Origin: Ferrigenium straubiae
GTDB lineage: Bacteria > Pseudomonadota > Gammaproteobacteria > Burkholderiales > Gallionellaceae
Direction of reading: 5' to 3'
Assembly: GCA_019449655.1 (NCBI GenBank)
Contig: JAHQXD010000001.1
Coordinates: 934,950-998,949, forward strand
Length of the DNA: 64,000 bases
The position numbers and the translations under genes are program-made. The notes beneath the pieces were generated by a model, which had not been told where the DNA came from, made no database searches, and was given only the letters and a program-made list of their open reading frames with translations. This document shows positions 56,988 through 64,000 of this stretch, one piece after another; positions within the stretch are counted from its first letter, which is position 1, and each line of letters begins with the position of its first letter.

Positions 56988-58667
56988 TTACGGGTTCTTG
57001 ATCTCAGAGCCGCTACGCAAGTAGAACCACCAGTTCAAAATCAGGCACAAAGCGTAGAACACTGCGAATCCATACATGGCGTTTTCCGGCGTGCCGGCCT
57101 TGATCTGTCCGCCGATCACCACTGGTGCGATGAACGCGCCATAGGCAGCTGCAGCGGAAGTCCAGCCGAGTACTGGGCCTGCCTGCTGCCGGTCAAAGAT
57201 CACGCCCACAGTGCGGAACGTGGAGCCGTTCCCTGTGCCGCTCGCCGCAAACAATATGACGAACAAAACCATGAAGATCATGAAATATTCTTCCGGAGTC
57301 GCCGACTTGTAGGCCAGCATCATCACGTAACCCGTTGCGGCGGAGGCCACTACCATCACCGCCGAGATGATCTGCGTAACGATGGAGCCACCGACCTTGT
57401 CGGAAATCCAGCCGCCCACCGGGCGGATCAGCGCACCGATGAACGGACCGATCCAGGCATAGGTCAATGCAGAAGGAGCGTTGGGATTCTTCAGGGTATG
57501 CGTCATCAGGCCGGTTGCCGGGTCAACCACATGCTGCACCCCGAAGATCACCGTGATGGACAGCGGAAGGGCCATCGAAAAGCCGATGAACGAACCGAAG
57601 GTGAGCAGGTAGAGCACGGTCAATGACCAGGTATGCTTGTTGCCGAAGATGGCAAACTGCTTGTTGATGCCGGCCTTCATCTCGCCGAACGCCGCGAGTT
57701 TCATCACCATCAGCATGGTGATCATGATCAGCGGCAAGGCCACCCACATATTAAGTACGCCAAGGCCAGTCGGTGCCGGAAGGTACAGATAGAGGCCAAC
57801 AACACCAACGACGCAGGTCAGCCCCCACAGGTACAGTATCTTGGCAAAACCAGCCAGCGTGCCGCCATAGTTGGGGGACAACGGCAGCAGGTTGTTCATG
57901 CCGAAGAAACCGAGGAACGCCAGCGGAATCAGTGCCAACATCCAGACGAAACCGGCATTCTGAATATAGGTTGCGGTACCGGCAGTGATCTTGCCCATGA
58001 TCCAGCCGGAATCCTTCAGCAGCGCCATCGAGTCGCCCGCCATCGCGCCGAAAATGCCGGCGGTCATCACCAGCGGAATCAGGATCTGCATGGTGGTCAC
58101 GCCGAAATTTCCCAGCCCGGCATTGAGCCCCAGGGCGGTACCCTGCAAGCGCTTGGGATAGAAGCCGCTGATGTTGGACATCGAGCAGGCGAAGTTACCG
58201 CCACCGATGCCGGACAGGAACGCCAGCATCTGGAACACCCACAGCGGGGTGGTCTTATCCTGCAGCGCGATACCCGCTCCGATGGCCGGGATCATCAGCA
58301 GCGCGGTGGTCAGGAAGACCGTGTTGCGCCCGCCGCTGAGACGAATGAAGAACGATGCCGGGATGCGGAAGGTCGCGCCCATCAACCCCGAAATCGCGGT
58401 CAGCGTGAACATCTCGGCCGGCGTAAAGGGAAAGCCGAGGTTGATCATCTGCACTGTGATGATGCCCCACATCAACCATATCGCGAAACCCAGCAGAAGG
58501 CTGGGGATCGAAATCCACAGGTTGCGGCTGGCGATCTTCTTGCCTTTCGATTCCCAGAAGGCGTTGTCTTCCGGGTTCCAATCGGCAATGTCGGCGGAGC
58601 TGTAGCTGGTCGAGCCTTCCATGCTCACCGCGCCAACCGAGCCGCGTTGTTCTTTCTTGTTTATCAT
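56988..58667 (-). CDS. narK2: Nitrate/nitrite transporter, NarK2 type
   Basis: 559 aa, major facilitator with twelve predicted helices. It is longer than usual owing to a hydrophilic N-terminal tail (to about 50) and a long central loop. FWESKGKKIASRNLWIS and FRIPASFFIRLSGGRNT (substrate Arg) are NarK-type, and GGGNFACSMSNISGFYPK and GNGSTFRTVGVIF are the two nitrate-signature regions. It likely exchanges nitrate for nitrite. It lies 37 bp after narK1 and 127 bp before narG. Confidence 0.92.
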   Translation of the reverse strand: MINKKEQRGSVGAVSMEGSTSYSSADIADWNPEDNAFWESKGKKIASRNLWISIPSLLLGFAIWLMWGIITVQMINLGFPFTPAEMFTLTAISGLMGATFRIPASFFIRLSGGRNTVFLTTALLMIPAIGAGIALQDKTTPLWVFQMLAFLSGIGGGNFACSMSNISGFYPKRLQGTALGLNAGLGNFGVTTMQILIPLVMTAGIFGAMAGDSMALLKDSGWIMGKITAGTATYIQNAGFVWMLALIPLAFLGFFGMNNLLPLSPNYGGTLAGFAKILYLWGLTCVVGVVGLYLYLPAPTGLGVLNMWVALPLIMITMLMVMKLAAFGEMKAGINKQFAIFGNKHTWSLTVLYLLTFGSFIGFSMALPLSITVIFGVQHVVDPATGLMTHTLKNPNAPSALTYAWIGPFIGALIRPVGGWISDKVGGSIVTQIISAVMVVASAATGYVMMLAYKSATPEEYFMIFMVLFVILFAASGTGNGSTFRTVGVIFDRQQAGPVLGWTSAAAAYGAFIAPVVIGGQIKAGTPENAMYGFAVFYALCLILNWWFYLRSGSEIKNP

Positions 58668-58704
58668 GACTCAAATTCTCCTTTTATTGAAATTTGATAC
58701 CCGG

Positions 58705-59967
58705 TTATTCAAGTGAATCTGCCAATCTTTTTCTCTTGCCCGCAGCCTTGTCCAGCGTCCGCACTTCGGTCCAGTACATCCACATAAGGGAGACCCACAC
58801 GATGCCGAACATCAGCATGAACGACGAAGAGCGGATGCCCGTCAGATCCACCAGCGCGCCGAACATGATTGGCAGCAGAAACCCGCCCATACCGCCAGCC
58901 AGCCCCACCACGCCGGAAATCACACCGATGTTGTGCGGATAGTCGTCGGAGATATATTTGAAGACCGATGCCTTGCCGATCGCGAAGGCGATACCCAGGG
59001 TAAACATGATGATGGTGAACACCGTCGCGCTGAGGCCTACATAAAAAGTCGTAGGGCCATTCACGGTCTTGATGGTGAACTCGGCGTTCGGGAAGGACAG
59101 AAAGAACAGGCAGACCAGCGACACCAGCATCACCCACCAGGTGATGGTATGCGCCCCGAAGCGGTCGGAAAAATAGCCGCCCAATGCGCGCAACACCCCA
59201 CCCGGTATGCTGAATGCGGCAGCCAGAAAGGCTGCCGTCTTGAGGTCGAACCCGTATTCATTGATGTAGTACTTGGTCATCCACAGCGCCAATGCCACGT
59301 ACCCGCCAAACACGATGGAATAATACTGGCTGTACTTCCATACCGTGGGGTCCTTGAGCGCCGCAAGCTGTTCGCGGATCGACACGCTCTTACCCGCTAC
59401 GTGGGACGCATCGGTATAGGTGAAGAACCAGAACAGAATCGCGGTGCCCAGCATCAGCGCCGCATAAACCTGCGGCACCATCGTCCAGCCGTACGCAACC
59501 ACGATGGCCGGCGCCACCAGCTTGGTCACCGCCGCACCGGTATTTCCCGCACCGAAAATGCCCATAGCCAGGCCTTGCTGGCTCTTCGGGAACCAGCGCG
59601 CGCAGTAGGCGATACCCACCGTGAACGAGCCGCCAGCCACGCCGACGAACAGGCCGGTAACCAGGTAGTGCCAATATTCCGTGCCGAGGGAGATGAGATA
59701 AATCGGGATAACGGTAGAGAGCATGATCACGAAGAACACCATACGCCCGCCGAACTTGTCGGTCAGCATGCCGAGCGGCAGGCGGATCAGTGATCCGGTG
59801 AGCACCGGCATGGCGATCAGCAAGCCAAACTGGGTCTCGTTGAGACCCAGCGTCTGCTTGATCGGAATACCGATCACCGCAAACATCATCCAGATCATGA
59901 AACACACCGTGAACGCCAGCGTGCTCATTATTACCACCGACCACGCCTTGTATTTTTGCGATGCCAT
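58705..59967 (-). CDS. narK1: Nitrate transporter, NarK1 type
   Basis: 420 aa from the ATG at 59967 (MASQKYKAW), preceded by a G-run; 21 further in-frame codons upstream look untranslated. Twelve-helix major facilitator; signature regions are RLPLGMLTDKFGGR (substrate Arg), GVAGGSFTVGIAYCARWFP and GLAGGMGGFLLPI. NarK1 proteins are nitrate/H+ symporters. The order narK1-narK2-narGHJI is the same as in Pseudomonas aeruginosa, and in Paracoccus the two are fused. It is the first gene of the operon. Confidence 0.93.
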   Translation of the reverse strand: MASQKYKAWSVVIMSTLAFTVCFMIWMMFAVIGIPIKQTLGLNETQFGLLIAMPVLTGSLIRLPLGMLTDKFGGRMVFFVIMLSTVIPIYLISLGTEYWHYLVTGLFVGVAGGSFTVGIAYCARWFPKSQQGLAMGIFGAGNTGAAVTKLVAPAIVVAYGWTMVPQVYAALMLGTAILFWFFTYTDASHVAGKSVSIREQLAALKDPTVWKYSQYYSIVFGGYVALALWMTKYYINEYGFDLKTAAFLAAAFSIPGGVLRALGGYFSDRFGAHTITWWVMLVSLVCLFFLSFPNAEFTIKTVNGPTTFYVGLSATVFTIIMFTLGIAFAIGKASVFKYISDDYPHNIGVISGVVGLAGGMGGFLLPIMFGALVDLTGIRSSSFMLMFGIVWVSLMWMYWTEVRTLDKAAGKRKRLADSLE

Positions 59968-60056
59968 GGCGACCCCCCCTTTGCTTTTACTTATGGCATC
60001 AGGATAGGCTTGCATGGATAGCGTGCCCATTCTTCCGAAGTACAGAGGCCCGCAGG

Positions 60057-60110
60057 AAAAAGAACTAAGCGAATCGAAAAAAAGAACTACTCCAACGGTA
60101 AAAAGAACTA
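60057..60110 (-). promoter_or_regulatory. Three phased AAAAAGAACTA repeats, candidate regulator array
   Basis: The 11-base word AAAAAGAACTA occurs at 60057-60067, 60079-60089 and 60100-60110, with starts 22 and 21 bases apart (two helical turns). The last copy merges into the palindrome AAAGAACTAGTTCTTT. On the minus strand each reads TAGTTCTTTTT, 90-143 bases upstream of the narK1 start. It does not match the E. coli NarL heptamer well. Confidence 0.6.
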
Positions 60111-60215
60111 GTTCTTTCGGGTAGTCGAGGGAGGTAGATCAAGTCACCTTACTGGCGGATTTCGTCTGCCTCGAGGCCGGATGCCATAGGCAGGCCACCG
60201 TTAGTGGCCTGCTGA

Positions 60216-60249
60216 TTAAAAAAGAAAAAAACCGGCAGGGACTGACCGG
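60216..60249 (-). terminator. Intrinsic terminator after narL
   Basis: On the minus strand CCGG-T-CAG / CTG-CCGG form a hairpin with a three-base loop, followed by seven T, a C and six T. It lies about 27 bases after the narL stop. A second perfect hairpin (GCAGGCCAC / GTGGCCTGC, about 60190-60212) follows it, which may act in the other direction. Confidence 0.85.
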
Positions 60250-60275
60250 CGATCACAGGGAGGGCGGGGAACCGG

Positions 60276-60929
60276 CTAGATGAGGCCGTGCGCTACCGCA
60301 TAGACGGCAGCCTGCACGCGTTTGGCGATATTGAGCTTGCGCAGGATGCCCTGCACGTGAATCTTGATGGTGGATTCAGACAGATTGAGTACGCGGGCAA
60401 TTTCCTTGTTGCTGGCGCCGTGGGCGAGCATGACGATGATTTCCCGTTCGCGCGGGGAAAGTTTGCTTGGGCTGACGTCCGCTGCCGCAGCGTTCTCCTT
60501 CGGCGGGGCGCGCAGGGAGTCCGCCAGCTTGTGGGCGATTTGCGGCGACATCACGGATTCACCTTGTGCCGCCCGCCGGATGTATTCCAGCAGGAACTCG
60601 GTATCGATATTCTTCAGCAGGTAGCCGCGCGCCCCGGCGCGCAGGGTTTCCAGCAGATCTTCGGCATCTTCCGAAACGGTCAGCATGACAACCTGCGTTT
60701 CCGGCACATCTTCCGCCAGTACGCGCAACGCTTCCAGTCCGCTGGTGCCGGGCATGTGCAGGTCGAGCAGCACCACATCGGGCTTGAGTTGTTTAGCGCG
60801 CTTGATGCCTTCCAGCCCGTCGCCGGCTTCACCGACCACTTCGAATCCCTCGTGCCGCTGCAATACCAGCTTGATGCCGCTGCGAAACAAGGTGTGATCG
60901 TCAACGATCAGAATGCGTATCGGTTTCAT
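60276..60929 (-). CDS. narL: Response regulator NarL (LuxR-type)
   Basis: 217 aa. The receiver domain has acidic residues at DD (10-11), phospho-acceptor Asp56 in VVLLDLHMPGTSG and the Lys near 107 (GYLLKN). The C-terminal LuxR helix-turn-helix reads LSPREREIIVMLAHGASNKEIARVL then STIKIHVQGILRKL (about 152-195). The length matches E. coli NarL (216). It overlaps narX by 4 bp and likely activates the nar operon that follows. Confidence 0.95.
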   Translation of the reverse strand: MKPIRILIVDDHTLFRSGIKLVLQRHEGFEVVGEAGDGLEGIKRAKQLKPDVVLLDLHMPGTSGLEALRVLAEDVPETQVVMLTVSEDAEDLLETLRAGARGYLLKNIDTEFLLEYIRRAAQGESVMSPQIAHKLADSLRAPPKENAAAADVSPSKLSPREREIIVMLAHGASNKEIARVLNLSESTIKIHVQGILRKLNIAKRVQAAVYAVAHGLI

Positions 60930-62866
60930 GCTATCGAGTCTCTCCTGTGCGGCAGGACAAGACGCACCCGCGTGCCCTGTCCGGGTTTCGATTCCAGCGC
61001 CAACTCGGCGCCAATGCGGTGCGCCCGTTCGCGCATGATGCTCAGCCCCACATGGGTATCGCCGGCATCGTGCGCGGCATCGAAGCCAATGCCGTTGTCA
61101 TTGATGCAGAGCGAGCATTCTCCGTCACAGACAAGCTCCACGTCAACGCGGTTCGCCTTGGCGTGCTTGCGCACATTGGAAAGCGATTCCTGAACGATGT
61201 GCATGGCCTGAAGCACGTGTTCCGGCGGCAGATCCGGCACTGTCCCGCGATGCGAAAAACTGGCGTGTATACCGGTCTGTCCTTCGAATTTCTCCAGCGC
61301 ACTGCGCACGGCGGTTTCCAGGTCGGCATTGCCGACCCGCGTGCGGAAATGCACCAGCAGCTCGCGCACATCGTCGTAGCTTTCCTGCACACCCTCGCGT
61401 ATTTGTTCCAGGCCCTGCAAGGCAGTGCTTATCTGCCCCTCCTGCAGGTCGTTGCGCAACAGTTGTATCTGGATGTTCAGGAAGGCGAGCGACTGGGCGA
61501 TGCTGTCGTGCAGCTCCTGCGCGAGCAGGTTGCGCTCCTCCGATACCGCCATTTCCTTCTCGCGCGCGACGAGCCGCTGATTTTCGATGGCGACGCCGAG
61601 ATGCTGCCCCACCGATTCCAGCAGCCGTATTTCCGACGGCGGCAGGATACGCGGCGTTTCGAAAAACAGATTGAGCATGCCCATGACCCGCTGCTTGGAG
61701 CGGATCGGGACAGCCACCATCGCCTGGAACCCGTCCCGTTTGCATGCGTGCAACAGCAGCGGTTGTGTCGGAAAGGAAAAATCGGAGCTGATGGCAATGC
61801 CGTCACGCGCAACCGTGCCGCACAGGCAATCACCGACGGCAAGACAGGTTTCCTCGGCCAGGAAGGATTTCGAAACGCCGCGCGAGGCGACAATCTGCAG
61901 TTGCTCCCCCTTTGGGTCGACCAGACGCACCACGCCGTCGCGCGCACCGATCAGGGTAGCCAGCTTATCCAACACAATGCCGCACAGGGGTTCCGTTGCG
62001 GTCGAGGAATTCAGGAATGCAGCCACATCGTAGAGTGCGGTGAGCTCGCGATTCTTCACCTCTAAGCTGCGGGATTTCTCTTCTACCCGCTGCTCCAGCG
62101 TGGCATAAAGATCCTGCAACTGGTCGGCCATCTGGTTGAACCCCTCGGCCAGCTCGCCGAATTCATCCCGCTTGGCAACCTTCAGGCGCACGCCGAAATC
62201 CGCCTTACCCATGCGCTGCAACCCTTCCCGCAGGCGGTTGACGGGGCGCACCACCATCAGCGAAAACAGGTTCATCAGCAACACCGTGCCGATAAACGCC
62301 AGACTCACCAGACCGATCTGGAAAGTGCGCAGCAGCGTGGTGGCACGGGCATTGCTGGTTTCCACCATCGCAACCAGGTCGTTCACGTTGCCGACAAAAC
62401 TTTCCACGACATACCGGTATTCCGCCAGCATTCTCTCCTGCTCCGCCCGTTGCGAGGTATCGAGTATGCGCTGGATACGCGGCTTGATTTCGCCCTCCCA
62501 AGCCTGGTGCAACTTGCTCATCTGAGCGCGCACCTCCTTGTCCTTGGGCAGCGAAAGCGGCCGCCGCGGGTCGCCGCGGTCAAGGTCGGACAGGATTTTT
62601 TCGAACTGCACAACCTTCGCCTCGATTTCGTGGCGCAGTTCGACGGAGGGTTGCTGCACCTGCTGGCCGAGGAGGAAAGCGATGTGATAGGAGCGCATGC
62701 GCTCGCTGCCGGCGTCGTTGATCGCCGCGGCGCCGCCCTCGAGCCGCCAGGAAACATACAGCGTCGAACTGATGGCAACCAGGGCAACGAGGAAGTAGAA
62801 CACCAGCAGGCCGGTGATTTTCTCCTGGAGTTTCAGTACTGCGACCATCTGCCCCTTGCCGATCAT
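60926..62866 (-). CDS. narX: Nitrate/nitrite sensor histidine kinase NarX
   Basis: 646 aa. Helix 1 spans about 17-37. The periplasmic sensor has INDAGSERMRSYHIAF (50-64), which resembles the NarX nitrate-binding P-box. Helix 2 spans about 184-206. HAMP (207-260), a GAF-like domain with clustered Cys (Cys341, Cys347, Cys349, Cys375), the H-box with His453 in QELHDSIAQSL, and HATPase_c (NDNGIGFD) follow. The class matches NarL-type regulators (HisKA_3). It would respond to nitrate and phosphorylate NarL. Confidence 0.93.
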   Translation of the reverse strand: MIGKGQMVAVLKLQEKITGLLVFYFLVALVAISSTLYVSWRLEGGAAAINDAGSERMRSYHIAFLLGQQVQQPSVELRHEIEAKVVQFEKILSDLDRGDPRRPLSLPKDKEVRAQMSKLHQAWEGEIKPRIQRILDTSQRAEQERMLAEYRYVVESFVGNVNDLVAMVETSNARATTLLRTFQIGLVSLAFIGTVLLMNLFSLMVVRPVNRLREGLQRMGKADFGVRLKVAKRDEFGELAEGFNQMADQLQDLYATLEQRVEEKSRSLEVKNRELTALYDVAAFLNSSTATEPLCGIVLDKLATLIGARDGVVRLVDPKGEQLQIVASRGVSKSFLAEETCLAVGDCLCGTVARDGIAISSDFSFPTQPLLLHACKRDGFQAMVAVPIRSKQRVMGMLNLFFETPRILPPSEIRLLESVGQHLGVAIENQRLVAREKEMAVSEERNLLAQELHDSIAQSLAFLNIQIQLLRNDLQEGQISTALQGLEQIREGVQESYDDVRELLVHFRTRVGNADLETAVRSALEKFEGQTGIHASFSHRGTVPDLPPEHVLQAMHIVQESLSNVRKHAKANRVDVELVCDGECSLCINDNGIGFDAAHDAGDTHVGLSIMRERAHRIGAELALESKPGQGTRVRLVLPHRRDSIA

Positions 62867-63096
62867 GAAGTGAATTACCGCAGCCCGGTTATAAACTCTG
62901 ATGCAGCGCGATAGCTGTCTGGCGCGGCAAATTGAGCCGGTTCAGTCTGGCGCAGGACTGGAAATCATCGCCATTCCCGGGCGGTGTTTTCCGTTCTGCG
63001 GAGATTGCGGAACGGCACTATGATGCGACCAAGATGCCTTTTATGCAAGCAAGGGATTTTCCCTCACCGGCATATTCCGATGTATCGGTGGAAGCG

Positions 63097-64000
63097 CTAT
63101 CCGGCTTTTCCATCCGCCCGCGGCCGCCAGTAGAACGGCAGATAGCGCAACGTCCACGGCACAAAACACATCAGCCAGGCCGAAGCCGCGGCCAGATACA
63201 GCCAATGCATGGCTTGCACGGGAAGCATGTCGGCCAATACGCGCAACAAGGCGGCAAGCTGTATGCCGGCAAACATCAGCTTGACCCCTGTGTCCGCCTG
63301 CATCGGCAGGCCGGAATGCCCGAGCGTGACGCGCGTCCCCATGCCGATCAGCAGCGTTGCAAAACAGCCGATGGTCAGCGCGTGCAGCGGCGCGAGCCCC
63401 CAGATGAAGGTTGCGCCGTGGCTGATGAATAACGCAAAACTTTGCAAGGTGGACAGCAGCATGGCGATGCCCAGCCAGGCAAAACCGATGTGCAGCACAC
63501 CGAGCATCGGAATGCGCAGGCTGCTGCGCAGCCCCCAGACATAGGTCAGATGGAAAACCGCAACCGCCAGCGGTGCGTCGCATAGCCACAGCCAGGCGTC
63601 TGCCTCGGCAAGCTTCAACAGGCCGTGCATCGCACTGGCCGCGAGGATGGTCCACCATGCCCAGTAGGGGCGCGCCACGAGCCGATTCGGCAATGCGGTA
63701 CTGGTGAAGAAGGGGATCATGCGGTGCCCGACGCTGGCAAAGACCGGCAGCAGGAATAGCCACAGCCCGCCGTGTATGGCGAGATGCAGCCAGGCCGCAT
63801 TGTCGCTCCACAGCCAGACCAGATAGGCGGCGAGGCCGCACCAGCCCATGCTCAGCGCGATGAAAATAATCTGCGGGTGCCGCTTGTCCGGGTGCTGCGT
63901 ATCGAGCAATACGCGCAATAGCGCATACAACGCCACTCCCCAACCGGCAAGTGTGGCAACAGCGGCGGCAATCAACACGGGGCGGCCACCCGGCAATCCC
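63097..64000 (-). CDS. nnrS: NnrS family protein, C-terminal part
   Basis: About 300 residues are present and the frame runs off the right edge, so the N-terminus is missing. The protein has about nine membrane helices. Family stretches include HGGLWLFLLPVFASVGHRMIPFF, HLTYVWGLRSSLRIPMLGVLHIGFAWLG and ALTIGCFATLLIGMGTRVTLGHSG, with conserved His residues. NnrS is a heme- and copper-containing membrane protein associated with nitric oxide resistance and denitrification, which fits its place next to narXL. The 230-bp gap to narX has no other clear feature. Confidence 0.88.
   Translation of the reverse strand, partial: GLPGGRPVLIAAAVATLAGWGVALYALLRVLLDTQHPDKRHPQIIFIALSMGWCGLAAYLVWLWSDNAAWLHLAIHGGLWLFLLPVFASVGHRMIPFFTSTALPNRLVARPYWAWWTILAASAMHGLLKLAEADAWLWLCDAPLAVAVFHLTYVWGLRSSLRIPMLGVLHIGFAWLGIAMLLSTLQSFALFISHGATFIWGLAPLHALTIGCFATLLIGMGTRVTLGHSGLPMQADTGVKLMFAGIQLAALLRVLADMLPVQAMHWLYLAAASAWLMCFVPWTLRYLPFYWRPRADGKAG

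Larger units (their letters stand above)
59968..60275. other. Regulatory region upstream of narK1 (308 bp)
   Basis: This gap between narK1 (start at the left) and narL (stop at the right) holds the narXL terminator on the right and, nearer narK1, three phased direct repeats. An FNR-type half site, TTGAT on the minus strand at 60138-60142, lies between them; its second half does not match. The narK1K2GHJI promoter must lie here, and nitrate/oxygen control is expected. Confidence 0.6.

Noticed and set aside
60138-60142. An FNR site upstream of narK1
   Set aside because: Only one half (TTGAT on the minus strand) matches; the second half is poor, so it is mentioned as a half site and not called as a feature.

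Overview
The window is a high-GC, gene-dense chromosomal segment of a proteobacterium, most likely a betaproteobacterium. The best lineage clue is the conserved run hfq-hflX-hflK-hflC-DUF2065-hisZ-purA-tRNA-Leu(CAG)-rnr-rlmB. A nitrate-respiring member of the Nitrosomonadales (Gallionellaceae or Sulfuricellaceae type) would fit the gene content, but the sequence alone does not prove that placement. No rRNA, CRISPR array or complete insertion sequence was seen.

Layout. 1-725: 3' end of nhaB. 811-7691 (minus): a full Rnf operon, apbE-rseC-rnfABCDGE-rnfH. 8111-14683 (minus): pyruvate phosphate dikinase and pyruvate:ferredoxin oxidoreductase (nifJ). 15385-22957 (plus): two-subunit pyruvate carboxylase, a CitE/malyl-CoA-lyase-like protein and the transhydrogenase pntAB. 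23052-26790: a succinate-semialdehyde-type dehydrogenase, two tiny paralogous membrane proteins on the minus strand, an amidase and a gamma-carbonic anhydrase. 27003-33149: a tight five-gene operon with 2-oxoglutarate:ferredoxin oxidoreductase (korAB), a soluble fumarate-reductase-like Fe-S protein and flavoprotein, and a NuoF-like NADH module. 33290-35721: the AmmeMemoRadiSam triad. 35856-39753: a hydrolase and a phosphoribosyltransferase facing each other across a more AT-rich insert that carries an integron-cassette-like unit and a putative PD-(D/E)XK nuclease. 39791-49159: the conserved housekeeping block. 49345-50058: beta-carbonic anhydrase. 50219-62866 (minus): narXL and narK1K2GHJI. 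63097-64000: partial nnrS.

How the genes may work together. NifJ, PpdK, PycAB, KorAB, a soluble fumarate-reductase-like complex and two carbonic anhydrases cover most ferredoxin- and bicarbonate-dependent steps of a reductive TCA-type route. Rnf can exchange electrons between NADH and ferredoxin, and PntAB can supply NADPH. No ATP-citrate lyase is present here, so a working cycle is inference. The same enzymes could equally serve anaplerosis and ferredoxin reduction. The nar block supplies nitrate respiration under a NarX-NarL system, and a striking triple direct repeat lies in front of narK1.

The parts most worth following up are the kor/frd-like/nuoF operon, the integron-like cassette with its neighbouring nuclease-like gene, the tandem micro-membrane proteins, and the phased repeat array before narK1.
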